Assembly (NCBI RefSeq): GCF_014168815.1
Contig: NZ_AP021972.1
Coordinates: 4,650,001-4,714,000, forward strand
Source of the DNA: Klebsiella sp. WP3-W18-ESBL-02
GTDB taxonomy: Bacteria; Pseudomonadota; Gammaproteobacteria; Enterobacterales; Enterobacteriaceae
Direction of reading: 5' to 3'
DNA: 64,000 nucleotides
The position numbers and the translations under genes are program-made. A model generated the notes under the pieces. That model was not told where the DNA came from and ran no database searches. It saw nothing but the letters and a program-made list of their open reading frames with translations. Every line of letters starts with the position of its first letter. Within the stretch, counting starts at the first letter, position 1. Below, piece by piece: positions 43,634 through 52,215 of this stretch.

Positions 43634-43666
43634 AAAAAAACCCGGCACCATAAGTCTGATGCGGGT
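43634..43666 (-). terminator. Rho-independent terminator for proP (minus strand)
   Basis: On the minus strand ACCCGCA...TGCCGGGT forms the stem and is followed by seven T. It lies about 120 bp beyond the proP stop and just after lapC on the other strand, so the genes converge on it. Confidence 0.7.
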
Positions 43667-43702
43667 CAGTTAAGGCGTTGAAGTCAGGAGCAGGCACGGT
43701 AG

Positions 43703-43777
43703 GCCGGATGGCGCTTTGCTTATCCGGCCTACAAATTTGCATTACGCCATCAGGCGCCGTACCTGAGGGCGTAATGC
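43703..43777. repeat. REP palindrome and adjacent long hairpin after proP
   Basis: A REP copy (43703-43728, GCCGGATGGCGC...TTATCCGGC) is followed by a 39-nt hairpin with arms GCATTACGCC (43739-43748) and GGCGTAATGC (43768-43777) and an inner TCAGG/CCTGA stem. This is a 3'-end BIME-like arrangement. Confidence 0.75.
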
Positions 43778-43787
43778 CTTAGTCTGC

Positions 43788-45290
43788 CTACTCGTTAATC
43801 TTCGGATGCTGCATTACCAGCTGCGAGCGTTTCTCCTGCAGCGCGGCAATCTCAGCATCAATGTCTTCAATTTTATGCTCAATGTGGTCGTGATGTTCCT
43901 GAAGAATCTCACGCGCTTCCTGAATGTCCGAAGCCGCAGGCGTCGCGCCCTTCAGCGGACGGTTGGCGGTTTCTTTCATCATCACGCCGGTAATCAAACC
44001 GATCACCGCGATGATCATCAGATAATACGCCGGCATCATCAGGTTCTGCGACGACTCCACCAGCCATGCCGCCAGCGTTGGCGTCAGACCGGCAACCAGC
44101 ACGGAGATATTAAAGGCGCTGGCCAGCGCGCTGTAGCGGATGTGGGTCGGGAACATCGCCGGCAGCGAGGACGCCATCACCCCGGTAAAGCAGTTAAGGA
44201 TCACGGCCAGCACCAGCAGACCGGTGAAAATCAGGCCGATGGAGTTGCTGTTAATCAGCGTAAAGGCCGGAATAGCGAACACCAACAGCGCGATACTGCC
44301 CACCACGACGAACGGACGACGGCCAAAACGGTCGCTCAGCAGCCCCATTACCGGCTGCACGAACAGCATACCGATCATAATGGCGATGATAATCAGCACC
44401 CCGTGGTCTTCCGAGTAGTGCAGGTTATGCGACAGGTAGCTCGGCATATAGGTCAGCAGCATGTAGTAGGTGACGTTGGTTGAGATAACCAGGCCGATAC
44501 AGGCCAGCAGGCTGCGCCAGTGTTTGGTGGCAATCTCTTTAAACGACACTTTCGGCCCATCCTGCAGACCCTGACGATCGCCCTGTTCCAGCTTGTCCAC
44601 GTGCTGCTGAAACGCTGGCGTCTCTTCCAGCGCATGGCGCAGATAGAGGCCAATGATACCCAGCGGCAGCGCGACGAAGAACGGAATACGCCAGCCCCAT
44701 TCAAGGAAGTTCGCTTCGCCGACGGCCGTGGAGAGCAGAACCACCAGCCCAGCACCCAGCACAAAACCGGCAATCGAGCCAAAGTCCAGCCAGCTGCCCA
44801 TAAAGCCACGCTTACGGTCTGGGGAATATTCGGCCACGAAGATCGACGCCCCGGTATATTCACCGCCCACGGAGAAGCCCTGTGCCATTTTACACAACAG
44901 CAGCAGCACCGGCGCCCAAATACCTATCGTCTCATACGACGGAATAAGGCCGATACAGAATGTACTGAGGGACATAATAATGATGGTGATTGACAGAATC
45001 TTCTGTCGCCCGTATTTATCCCCGAGCATCCCGAAGAATAGACCGCCCAGCGGACGAATCAGGAACGGCACCGAGAACGTCCCCAGCGCAGCAATCATCT
45101 GTACGCTAGGATCGGCGTCCGGGAAGAAGACTTTACCCAGCGCGTAGGCCACAAACCCATAAACACCGAAATCAAACCACTCCATCGCATTGCCCAGCGA
45201 GGCGGCGGTGATCGCTTTGCGTAGTTTAGCATCATCGATGATGGTGACGTCACGTAACGTGATCGGTTTTACTTTTTTCCTTCTAAGCAT
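43788..45290 (-). CDS. proP: Proline/betaine:H+ symporter ProP
   Basis: This osmosensing MFS transporter takes up proline, glycine betaine and ectoine under hyperosmotic stress. It has 500 residues, the E. coli length. Twelve TM helices are predicted, with AMEWFDFGVYGF in TM1 and the MFS loop motif GMLGDKYGRQKIL. The C-terminal antiparallel coiled coil (HHDHIEHKIEDIDAEIAALQ, about 468-487), which tunes the osmotic threshold in E. coli, is present. GAGG precedes the ATG. The upstream DNA keeps the E. coli P1/CRP layout. Confidence 0.97.
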   Translation of the reverse strand: MLRRKKVKPITLRDVTIIDDAKLRKAITAASLGNAMEWFDFGVYGFVAYALGKVFFPDADPSVQMIAALGTFSVPFLIRPLGGLFFGMLGDKYGRQKILSITIIIMSLSTFCIGLIPSYETIGIWAPVLLLLCKMAQGFSVGGEYTGASIFVAEYSPDRKRGFMGSWLDFGSIAGFVLGAGLVVLLSTAVGEANFLEWGWRIPFFVALPLGIIGLYLRHALEETPAFQQHVDKLEQGDRQGLQDGPKVSFKEIATKHWRSLLACIGLVISTNVTYYMLLTYMPSYLSHNLHYSEDHGVLIIIAIMIGMLFVQPVMGLLSDRFGRRPFVVVGSIALLVFAIPAFTLINSNSIGLIFTGLLVLAVILNCFTGVMASSLPAMFPTHIRYSALASAFNISVLVAGLTPTLAAWLVESSQNLMMPAYYLMIIAVIGLITGVMMKETANRPLKGATPAASDIQEAREILQEHHDHIEHKIEDIDAEIAALQEKRSQLVMQHPKINE

Positions 45291-45526
45291 GGTTTTCCTC
45301 GTTCAATTTCGCCTTGAACGCACACCCAGTGGCGACAAACAATGCGATTGTTTGCGAAGGTGCGTAAAGGGAACCGTGGAGATTCTGGTTCCACTTATCC
45401 AAGCGTAGCAGGTTTGCATGTCTGCGTGAGTCTGGCCGTTGCGGACAATCAAACCTGTTGAGCCTGATGGCGAGTCAGTTAAAAATCGGCCCCTCTAAAA
45501 TGACCGGCTGAGGGGTAATCCTATTT

Positions 45527-45562
45527 ACCCTAACAGCGATTAATAATGTGATCAACTTAACA
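45527..45562 (-). promoter_or_regulatory. proP P1 promoter region with CRP site
   Basis: On the minus strand, TGTTAAGTTGATCACA (45547-45562) is followed by a TTAGGGTAAA -10 region (TAGGGT at 45527-45532). The same order and nearly the same words occur at E. coli proP P1, where CRP represses. It lies about 240 bp upstream of the proP ATG, as in E. coli. Confidence 0.7.
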
Positions 45563-45736
45563 AAAGAATAGCACTCACATCGATAGGGGTAATATTTCAC
45601 TGACATTTGAGCAGCCTTCCGCTGTATCAGACCTCGTCTTTTGACGGTTTTTCCACTCATTTTCCTTCCAAGTATTTCACAACAATTTCACAGCAAATAT
45701 TAAATTAACCATCACTCATATTTTACTTATGGAATA

Positions 45737-45752
45737 TGTGATCCATTTAACT
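45737..45752 (+). promoter_or_regulatory. Candidate CRP site upstream of kdgT
   Basis: TGTGATCCATTTAACT has one perfect TGTGA half and a weak second half. It directly abuts a KdgR-type operator. CRP activation of KdgR-regulated pectinolysis genes is established in enterobacteria. Confidence 0.5.
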
Positions 45753-45766
45753 AAAACACCGTTTTA
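45752..45766 (+). promoter_or_regulatory. KdgR operator upstream of kdgT
   Basis: TAAAACACCGTTTTA is a perfect inverted repeat (6-3-6) that fits the KdgR consensus TRAAAYRNNRTTTYA at every position. It lies about 190 bp upstream of kdgT, a known KdgR target in E. coli and Dickeya. Confidence 0.75.
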
Positions 45767-45955
45767 TTTTCATTGAATAGGCATTCCACAAAATGCATTA
45801 TAGCTTCCGAAACAACGTTATACATGCCAGAAAACGCCGCCTTTCCGCCGCGATTTCAGGGATGATAAACGCACGATGATAGCAACATAACTAATTGATA
45901 ATATTATACTTAACCTCTTCTGCCTTGAAAAAAGGGTACGAAGCGAGGATGCCTC

Positions 45956-46954
45956 ATGAAAATTAAAGCAACAATGGAACGAATCCCCGGCGGGATGATG
46001 CTTATCCCGCTATTGTTAGGCGCCGTATTGAATACCTTTGCGCCAAACACCGGCGAATATTTTGGCTCCTTCACCAAAGGCATGATTGGCGGAACGGTAC
46101 CTATTCTGGCCGTCTGGTTCTTCTGTATTGGGGCATCCATTGACCTGCGCGCGACCGGCACGGTATTACGCAAATCCGGCACCCTGGTTCTGACCAAAAT
46201 CGCCGTCGCGTGGGTCGTTGCTATGATTGCGGCGATGTTTATTCCAGATACCGGCATTCAGACCGGCTTCTTCGCGGGTCTCTCCGTACTGGCGATCGTT
46301 TCCGCGATGGATATGACCAACGGCGGCCTGTATGCCAGCCTGATGAATCAGTACGGCACGAAAGAAGAGTCCGGTGCGTTTGTTCTGATGTCGCTGGAAT
46401 CCGGCCCGCTGATGACCATGGTTATCCTCGGCTCCGCAGGTCTGGCCTCCTTCGAACCGCATCACTTTATCGGCGCCGTTCTGCCGTTCCTGATCGGCTT
46501 CACGCTGGGTAACCTGGACCACGATCTGCGTACCTTCTTCAGCAAAGCGACGCCGGTACTGATTCCGTTCTTCGGCTTCGCGCTGGGTAACACCATCAAC
46601 CTGAACGTGATTCTCGACACCGGTCTGCTGGGCATTGTTCTGGGCGTTGCGGTTATCGTCATCACCGGTATTCCGCTGATTATTGCCGACCGTGTTATCG
46701 GTGGTGGTAATGGTACTGCAGGCGTCGCGGCCTCTTCCGCCGCCGGTGCCGCCGTCGCCAACCCGGTTATCATCGCGCAGATTAACCCTTCGTTCGCTCC
46801 GGTGGCCGCCTCCGCTACCGCGCTGGTTGCCGCAAGCGTCATCGTTACCGCGATTCTGGTGCCGATTATTACCGCGCTCTACGCCAAACGTTATGGCGCA
46901 CCGCAGTCGGCTGAAAATAAAGCCAAAACCGTACCAGAGTCCGCCCATCACTAA
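45956..46954 (+). CDS. kdgT: 2-keto-3-deoxygluconate permease KdgT
   Basis: An inner-membrane H+ symporter for 2-keto-3-deoxygluconate, an intermediate of pectin/uronate breakdown. The 332 residues have about ten hydrophobic helices and the landmarks IPGGMMLIPLLLGA (about 10-23), SAMDMTNGGLYASLM and GVAASSAAGAAVANP. GAGGA with a 6-base spacer precedes the ATG. It has its own KdgR and CRP sites. The rest of the kdg pathway is not in the window. Confidence 0.95.
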   Translation: MKIKATMERIPGGMMLIPLLLGAVLNTFAPNTGEYFGSFTKGMIGGTVPILAVWFFCIGASIDLRATGTVLRKSGTLVLTKIAVAWVVAMIAAMFIPDTGIQTGFFAGLSVLAIVSAMDMTNGGLYASLMNQYGTKEESGAFVLMSLESGPLMTMVILGSAGLASFEPHHFIGAVLPFLIGFTLGNLDHDLRTFFSKATPVLIPFFGFALGNTINLNVILDTGLLGIVLGVAVIVITGIPLIIADRVIGGGNGTAGVAASSAAGAAVANPVIIAQINPSFAPVAASATALVAASVIVTAILVPIITALYAKRYGAPQSAENKAKTVPESAHH

Positions 46955-46959
46955 TCCGT

Positions 46960-47060
46960 CCCCTCTCCCCCTGGGAGAGGGTTAGGGTGAGGGGAAATCG
47001 GTGCACTCCCCCCTCACCCCGGCCCTCTGTCCTGTACAGTCCAAGGGGGAGAGGGGGAAA
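46960..47060. repeat. Pair of C/G-rich palindromic repeats in inverted orientation after kdgT
   Basis: Copy 1 (46961-46994) reads CCCTCTCCC...GGGAGAGGG then GGGTGAGGGG. Copy 2 (about 47008-47058) is its inverted form (CCCCTCACCCCGGCCCTCT ... AAGGGGGAGAGGGGG). Together they can fold into a long hairpin. The same element occurs at 50144-50164 and, degenerate, inside dsbD. Confidence 0.75.
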
Positions 47061-47207
47061 ATCCCCCTTCGTTTTCTGACCATTCGTCAACCCATTCCTC
47101 GATACCACCGACAAATTCAGGGTTTTATTGTATAATCAGGGCTATTTTCGGCGATTTGCCGTTTTACAGGCCTTTGCCTTTCGCACTGCACATTTGAGGA
47201 TATATCC

Positions 47208-47543
47208 ATGTCATTACCCCACTGCCCACAATGCAACTCCGAATACACCTACGAAGACAACGGCATGTTCATCTGCCCGGAGTGTGCGCATGAGTGGAAC
47301 GACGCTGAGCCGGCGCACGACGCTGACGAGCTGATCGTTAAAGACGCTAACGGCAACCTGCTGGCCGATGGCGACAGCGTGACCGTCGTCAAAGACCTGA
47401 AGGTCAAAGGCAGCTCTTCGATGCTGAAAATCGGCACCAAAGTGAAGAACATCCGTCTTGTTGAAGGCGACCACAACATCGATTGCAAAATCGACGGTTT
47501 CGGCCCAATGAAGCTGAAATCCGAGTTTGTGAAAAAGAACTGA
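47208..47543 (+). CDS. yjdM: YjdM (formerly PhnA) zinc-ribbon protein
   Basis: The 111-residue cytosolic protein has an N-terminal zinc ribbon (CPQC at 6-9, CPEC at about 24-27) and the PhnA C-terminal domain (VVKDLKVKGSS, KIDGFGPMKLKSEFVKKN). It is close to identical to E. coli YjdM. Despite its old name it is not needed for phosphonate use. It lies next to the phn genes as in E. coli. A BIME follows. Confidence 0.97.
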   Translation: MSLPHCPQCNSEYTYEDNGMFICPECAHEWNDAEPAHDADELIVKDANGNLLADGDSVTVVKDLKVKGSSSMLKIGTKVKNIRLVEGDHNIDCKIDGFGPMKLKSEFVKKN

Positions 47544-47563
47544 TTGAGTTTGTTGCAGAGTAT

Positions 47564-47649
47564 TGCCGGATGGCGCTTCGCTTATCCGGCCGACAAAATG
47601 CACGGCTCGTGGTAGGCCGGATAAGATGCGTAGCATCGCCATCCGGCAA
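47564..47649. repeat. BIME (two opposed REPs) between yjdM and yjdN
   Basis: REP copies at 47565-47590 (GCCGGATGGCGCTTCGCTTATCCGGC) and 47614-47647 (GCCGGATAAGATGCG...CGCCATCCGGC) in opposite orientation. Confidence 0.9.
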
Positions 47650-47727
47650 TATGCTCCCCGCCCCGCTTCGCCCCCTGAACCGACACGCACTACACTTAAT
47701 GAGCACTTCTTACCTGAGGTAACGATC

Positions 47728-48174
47728 ATGCCGTTAAGTCCCTATCTCGCCTTTTCCGGCAACTGCGCCGATGCCATTGCCTACTATCAGCAGGCGCTGG
47801 GTGCGGAGCTGCGCGCCAAAATCACCTTCGGTGAAATGCCGCCGTCCGCGATGGATGACGAGGGGGGCTGCCCCTCCGGCCAGCAGTTCCCCGACAGCGC
47901 CATCGCTCACGCCAGCGTCCACATTGCGGGCAGCGACATCATGATGAGCGACACCGCCGCGCCGGATGACCACGCCTATTCCGGCTTTACGCTGGTGCTC
48001 GACACCCAGGACGTCAAAGAGGGTAAGCACTGGTTCGACAACCTTGCCGCCAACGGCAAGGTTGAGATTCCGTGGCAAGAGACCTTCTGGGCGCACGGTT
48101 TCGGCCGCGTCATCGACAGATACGGCGTGCCGTGGATGATCAACGTCGTCAAACAGCAGGAACCCACCCTCTGA
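47728..48174 (+). CDS. yjdN: YjdN (formerly PhnB), VOC/glyoxalase-superfamily protein
   Basis: The 148-residue vicinal-oxygen-chelate fold protein (YAFSGNCADAIAYY-like start LAFSGNCADAIAYYQQALGA, then ETFWAHGFGRVIDRYGVPWMIN) matches E. coli YjdN (147). A long open frame upstream runs through a BIME and is not coding; the ATG at 47728 follows GAGGT. No enzymatic activity is established. It ends at a hairpin terminator before phnC. Confidence 0.92.
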   Translation: MPLSPYLAFSGNCADAIAYYQQALGAELRAKITFGEMPPSAMDDEGGCPSGQQFPDSAIAHASVHIAGSDIMMSDTAAPDDHAYSGFTLVLDTQDVKEGKHWFDNLAANGKVEIPWQETFWAHGFGRVIDRYGVPWMINVVKQQEPTL

Positions 48175-48179
48175 TCCCC

Positions 48180-48201
48180 GGGAGGCCACGCCTCCCGTTT
48201 T
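48180..48201 (+). terminator. Terminator after yjdN
   Basis: Perfect 7-bp stem GGGAGGC / GCCTCCC, loop CAC, then GTTTT. Confidence 0.75.
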
Positions 48202-48217
48202 GTCACGAAATTCTCGC
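48200..48217 (+). promoter_or_regulatory. Candidate Pho box 1 upstream of phnC
   Basis: TTGTCACGAAATTCTCGC resembles the 7-4-7 PhoB repeat (CTGTCAT-N4-CTGTCAC). The first half is good and the second is weak. E. coli phnC-P is PhoB-activated under phosphate limitation. Confidence 0.45.
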
Positions 48218-48254
48218 TAATTCTTCATCGCCAGATCATCTCCCGTTAACCCAA

Positions 48255-48272
48255 ATGTCACACGAGTTCGCC
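48255..48272 (+). promoter_or_regulatory. Candidate Pho box 2 upstream of phnC
   Basis: ATGTCACACGAGTTCGCC is a second 7-4-7-like element, 55 bp after the first (about five helical turns) and 33 bp before the phnC ATG. Confidence 0.45.
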
Positions 48273-48305
48273 ACGATAGGGCCACCTTTTTTGAGGGGTC
48301 CCAAC

Positions 48306-49094
48306 ATGCAAACGATTATTCGCGTTGAAAAACTCAACAAAACGTTCAACCAGCATCAGGTACTGCACGCCGTTGACCTGAACGTGCACGCCGGTGAGAT
48401 GGTGGCTCTGCTTGGCCCGTCCGGCTCCGGCAAATCCACCCTTTTACGTCATCTGAGCGGCCTGATCGTGGGCGATAAAACGCCGGAATGTCGCATTGAG
48501 CTGCTGGGGAAAACCATCCAGCGGGCGGGTCGCCTGGCGCGCGACATCCGCCAGAGCCGCGCTCACACCGGCTACATCTTCCAGCAGTTCAACCTCGTAA
48601 ACCGCCTGAGCGTGATGGAGAACGTGCTGATTGGCGCGCTCGGCAGCACGCCGTTCTGGCGCACCTGCTTTAGCTGGTTCACCCGCGAACAGAAGCAGCG
48701 CGCGTTACAAGCGTTAACGCGCGTGGGCATGGCGCACATGGCGCACCAGCGCGTGTCGACGCTTTCGGGCGGCCAGCAGCAGCGCGTGGCGATTGCCCGT
48801 GCGCTGATGCAGCAGGCGAAAGTGATCCTCGCCGACGAACCTATCGCCTCGCTGGACCCGGAATCCGCACGCATCGTGATGGACACGCTGCGCGACATTA
48901 ACCAGACCGACGGCATCACCGTAGTGGTGACGCTGCATCAGGTCGACTATGCGCTGCGCTACTGCGAACGCATCGTCGCGCTGCGTCAGGGACACGTGTT
49001 CTACGACGGCAGCAGCCAGCAGTTTGATAACGAACGATTTGACCATCTCTACCGCAGCATTAATCGCGTCGAAGAGAACGCGCAGGCTGCTTAA
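48306..49094 (+). CDS. phnC: Phosphonate ABC transporter ATPase PhnC
   Basis: The ATP-binding subunit of the PhnCDE phosphonate importer. It has 262 residues as in E. coli, with Walker A GPSGSGKST, signature LSGGQQQR and Walker B VILADEPIASLDP. The ATG at 48306 follows GAGGGG with a 7-base spacer; the open frame before it is non-coding. It is the first gene of the phn operon, with candidate Pho boxes upstream. Confidence 0.97.
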   Translation: MQTIIRVEKLNKTFNQHQVLHAVDLNVHAGEMVALLGPSGSGKSTLLRHLSGLIVGDKTPECRIELLGKTIQRAGRLARDIRQSRAHTGYIFQQFNLVNRLSVMENVLIGALGSTPFWRTCFSWFTREQKQRALQALTRVGMAHMAHQRVSTLSGGQQQRVAIARALMQQAKVILADEPIASLDPESARIVMDTLRDINQTDGITVVVTLHQVDYALRYCERIVALRQGHVFYDGSSQQFDNERFDHLYRSINRVEENAQAA

Positions 49095-49117
49095 CGTCCC
49101 CACCATGAGGAATGGAA

Positions 49118-50134
49118 ATGAGTTATAAAGCCGTTGCCGCGCTGGCTTTTACCAGCATGTTTAGCCTCAGCACCCTGTTAACGCCAGTACACGCGGAGGA
49201 ACAGGAGAAAGCGCTGAACTTCGGCATTATTTCGACGGAATCACAGCAGAACTTAAAACCGCAATGGGAACCGTTCCTGAAGGACATGGAAAAGTCGCTG
49301 GGCGTAAAGGTTAACGCCTTCTTCGCACCGGACTACGCGGGGATTATCCAGGGGATGCGCTTTAACAAGGTCGATATCGCTTGGTACGGCAACCTCTCCG
49401 CCATGGAAGCGGTGGACCGCGCTAACGGTCAGGTATTCGCTCAGACCGTGGCCGCCGACGGCTCCCCTGGCTACTGGAGCGTGCTGATCGTCAACAAAGA
49501 CAGCCCAATCAACAACCTCAACGACCTGCTCGCCAAGCGTAAAGAGCTGACCTTCGGCAACGGTGACCCGAACTCCACCTCCGGCTTCCTGGTCCCAGGC
49601 TACTACGTCTTCGCCAAAAACAACGCTTCCGCCAGCGACTTCAAGCGCACGGTCAACGCCAGCCATGAAACCAACGCCCTGGCCGTTGCCAACAAGCAGG
49701 TGGATGTCGCCACCAACAACACCGAAAACCTCGACAAGCTGAAGGTCTCCGCGCCGGACAAGCTGAAAGCGCTGAAGGTTATCTGGAAGTCACCGCTGAT
49801 CCCAAGCGACCCAATCGTGTGGCGTAAAAACCTGTCTGAGTCCACCAAGGACAAGGTGTACAGCTTCTTTATGAACTACGGCAAAACGCCGGAAGAGAAG
49901 GCGGTGCTGGAACGTCTGGGCTGGGCACCGTTCCGCGCTTCCAGCGACCTGCAACTGCTGCCGATTCGCCAGCTGACGTTGTTTAAAGAGATGCAGGCCG
50001 TGAAGGGCAACGGCACGCTGAACGCCGACGAGAAGGCCAGTAAGACCGCCGAGATTCAGGCGCGTCTGAGCGACCTTGACCGTACCACGGCGGCGATTGG
50101 CGCGATGACGTCAGTCACCAAAGCGGTGCAGTAA
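49118..50134 (+). CDS. phnD: Phosphonate-binding periplasmic protein PhnD
   Basis: It captures phosphonates such as 2-aminoethylphosphonate for PhnCE. The signal peptide covers residues 1 to about 26 (ending VHA). The mature part contains TESQQNLKPQW, FFAPDYAGIIQGM, IAWYGNLSAMEAV and GNGDPNSTSGFLVPG, which line the ligand site. The second of two ATGs (49118) is chosen because GAGGA abuts the first; it also gives 338 residues, equal to E. coli. A repeat and REP separate it from phnE. Confidence 0.97.
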   Translation: MSYKAVAALAFTSMFSLSTLLTPVHAEEQEKALNFGIISTESQQNLKPQWEPFLKDMEKSLGVKVNAFFAPDYAGIIQGMRFNKVDIAWYGNLSAMEAVDRANGQVFAQTVAADGSPGYWSVLIVNKDSPINNLNDLLAKRKELTFGNGDPNSTSGFLVPGYYVFAKNNASASDFKRTVNASHETNALAVANKQVDVATNNTENLDKLKVSAPDKLKALKVIWKSPLIPSDPIVWRKNLSESTKDKVYSFFMNYGKTPEEKAVLERLGWAPFRASSDLQLLPIRQLTLFKEMQAVKGNGTLNADEKASKTAEIQARLSDLDRTTAAIGAMTSVTKAVQ

Positions 50135-50143
50135 TGCTTTTCC

Positions 50144-50208
50144 CCCTCTCCCTCTGGGAGAGGGAACCAGATGGTAGGCCGGATAAGGCGCTTGCGCCGC
50201 CATCCGGC
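50144..50208. repeat. C/G-rich palindrome plus REP between phnD and phnE
   Basis: CCCTCTCCCTCTGGGAGAGGG at 50144-50164 (arms CCCTCTCCC/GGGAGAGGG) is followed by a REP at 50178-50208 (GCCGGATAAGGC...GCCATCCGGC). Both lie inside the phn operon. Confidence 0.85.
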
Positions 50209-50233
50209 AATAACACTCGCACGGAGACCAACC

Positions 50234-51016
50234 ATGCAACACACCATCACCGTTCCCCCGCCCAAGCGCAGTTGGTTCTCGCTGATCAGCTGGGCCATTC
50301 TGCTGGCGGTACTTGTCGTCTCCTGGAAAGGGGCGGAAATGAACCCGGTCACGCTGTTCAAAGACGCGGGCAACATGGCAACCTTCGCCGCCGACTTCTT
50401 CCCGCCGGACTTTAGCCTGTGGCAGGACTACCTCAAAGAGATGGCCGTCACCCTGCAAATCGCCGTCTGGGGCACCGCGCTGGCCGTCGTACTCTCCATT
50501 CCCTGCGGCCTGATGAGCGCCGAAAACCTGGTGCCGTGGTGGGTTTACCAACCGATGCGTCGCCTGATGGACGCCTGCCGCGCCATCAACGAAATGGTCT
50601 TCGCGATGCTGTTCGTGGTTGCCGTCGGCTTAGGCCCGTTTGCCGGGGTACTGGCGCTGTTTATTCACACCACCGGCGTGCTCTCCAAGCTGCTGTCCGA
50701 AGCGGTCGAAGCGATTGAACCCGGCCCTGTCGAAGGCATTCGCGCCACCGGGGCTAACAAAATCGAAGAGATCCTCTACGGCGTGCTGCCGCAGGTCATG
50801 CCGCTGTTAATTTCCTACTCGCTGTATCGCTTCGAGTCCAACGTCCGCTCCGCCACGGTGGTGGGAATGGTGGGCGCAGGCGGCATCGGCGTGACGCTGT
50901 GGGAAGCGATTCGCGGTTTCCAGTTCCAGCAAACCTGTGCGCTGATGGTGCTCATAATCCTCACCGTCAGCCTGCTGGATTTCCTTTCTCAGCGTTTGCG
51001 TAAGCACTTCATCTGA
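50234..51016 (+). CDS. phnE: Phosphonate ABC transporter permease PhnE (intact)
   Basis: The membrane subunit of PhnCDE. The 260 residues have about six TM helices and the permease EAA-type loop (EAIEPGPVEGIRATGANKIEEI). Unlike E. coli K-12, where an 8-bp duplication breaks phnE and makes phosphonate use cryptic, the frame here is continuous. The ATG at 50234 follows GGAG. Confidence 0.96.
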   Translation: MQHTITVPPPKRSWFSLISWAILLAVLVVSWKGAEMNPVTLFKDAGNMATFAADFFPPDFSLWQDYLKEMAVTLQIAVWGTALAVVLSIPCGLMSAENLVPWWVYQPMRRLMDACRAINEMVFAMLFVVAVGLGPFAGVLALFIHTTGVLSKLLSEAVEAIEPGPVEGIRATGANKIEEILYGVLPQVMPLLISYSLYRFESNVRSATVVGMVGAGGIGVTLWEAIRGFQFQQTCALMVLIILTVSLLDFLSQRLRKHFI

Positions 51017-51036
51017 TTAGCGAGGTCTTGTTGGCT

Positions 51037-51762
51037 ATGCACTTGTCTACACATCCGACCAGTTATCCGACGCGTTATCAAGAGATTGCCGCTCGCCTGG
51101 AACAGGAGCTGCGCCAGAACTACCGCTGCGGTGACTATCTTCCCGCCGAGCACCAGCTGGCGGCACGCTTTGAAGTCAACCGCCATACGCTGCGTCGCGC
51201 CATCGACCAGTTGGTGGAGAAAGGCTGGGTCCAGCGCCGTCAGGGCGTGGGCGTCCTGGTATTGATGCGCCCGTTCGACTACCCGCTCAACGCCCAGGCG
51301 CGCTTTAGCCAGAACCTGCTCGACCAGGGCAGCCACCCCACCAGCGAAAAGCTGCTGTCGGTGCTGCGCCCGGCCTCCGGACACATTGCCGAGGCGCTGG
51401 GCGTTAGCGAGGGCGACAACGTGATTCACCTGCGCACCCTGCGGCGAGTCAACGGCGTGGCGCTGTGCCTGATAGACCACTACTTTGCCGATCTCAGCCT
51501 GTGGTCGACGTTACAAACCTTCAGCAACGGCTCGCTGCACGACTTTCTGCGCGAGCAGACCGGTATTGCGCTGAAGCGTAGTCAGACCCGCATCAGCGCG
51601 CGTCGGGCGCAGGCCAAAGAGAGCCAGCGCCTGGAGATCCCCAACATGGCGCCGCTGCTGTGCGTGCGCACCCTGAACCATCGTGAAGGCGATACGCAGG
51701 CGATGGAGTACTCCGTCAGCCTGACCCGCGCCGACATGATCGAATTTACTATGGAGCACTGA
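51037..51762 (+). CDS. phnF: PhnF, GntR/HutC-family regulator
   Basis: A putative regulator inside the phn operon. A GntR winged helix spans about residues 10-75 (YLPAEHQLAARFEVNRHTLRRAIDQLVEKGWVQRR), followed by a UTRA effector domain (about 95-235). The ATG at 51037 gives 241 residues as in E. coli; TTG codons just before it are less likely. Its stop is immediately followed by the phnG ATG. Confidence 0.95.
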   Translation: MHLSTHPTSYPTRYQEIAARLEQELRQNYRCGDYLPAEHQLAARFEVNRHTLRRAIDQLVEKGWVQRRQGVGVLVLMRPFDYPLNAQARFSQNLLDQGSHPTSEKLLSVLRPASGHIAEALGVSEGDNVIHLRTLRRVNGVALCLIDHYFADLSLWSTLQTFSNGSLHDFLREQTGIALKRSQTRISARRAQAKESQRLEIPNMAPLLCVRTLNHREGDTQAMEYSVSLTRADMIEFTMEH

Positions 51763-52215
51763 ATGCACGACGAAACCGCTCGCCGCCAGCACTGGATGTC
51801 GGTGCTGTCCCACAGCGACCCCGCGCAGCTTGCGGCAAAAATGGTCGCCCTGAATGTCACCGCGGATTACGACACGATCCGTGCGGCAGAAACCGGCCTG
51901 GTGCAGCTTCAGGCCCGCATGGGCGGCACCGGCGAACGCTTTTTTACCGGCGACGCCACGCTGACCCGCGCCGCCGTTCGACTGCGCAACGGCACCGTCG
52001 GCTACGCCTGGACGCTGGGACGCGACAAGGCACACACCGAGCGCTGCGCGGTGATTGACGCCCTGATGCAGCAGCCAGCCCACTACCAAACCTTACTTGA
52101 AACCCTGATTACCCCGCTGGACGCAGACCGCGCGGCGCGCATTGCCGCCCGTCAGGCTGAAATCAACGCCAGCCGGGTCGACTTCTTCACCCTGGTTCGC
52201 GGAGATAACGCATGA
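51763..52215 (+). CDS. phnG: PhnG, C-P lyase core complex subunit
   Basis: Part of the PhnGHIJ core and, with PhnH, PhnI and PhnL, needed to form the ribose-triphosphate-phosphonate intermediate. Its 150 residues equal E. coli, with LQARMGGTGERFFTGDATLTRAAVRL and the end VDFFTLVRGDNA. It abuts phnF and overlaps phnH by 4 bases (ATGA). Confidence 0.97.
   Translation: MHDETARRQHWMSVLSHSDPAQLAAKMVALNVTADYDTIRAAETGLVQLQARMGGTGERFFTGDATLTRAAVRLRNGTVGYAWTLGRDKAHTERCAVIDALMQQPAHYQTLLETLITPLDADRAARIAARQAEINASRVDFFTLVRGDNA

Noticed and set aside
47563..47727. An N-terminal extension of yjdN through the BIME
   Set aside because: The extension encodes REP sequence, while the internal ATG at 47728 has a good ribosome site and gives the family length.
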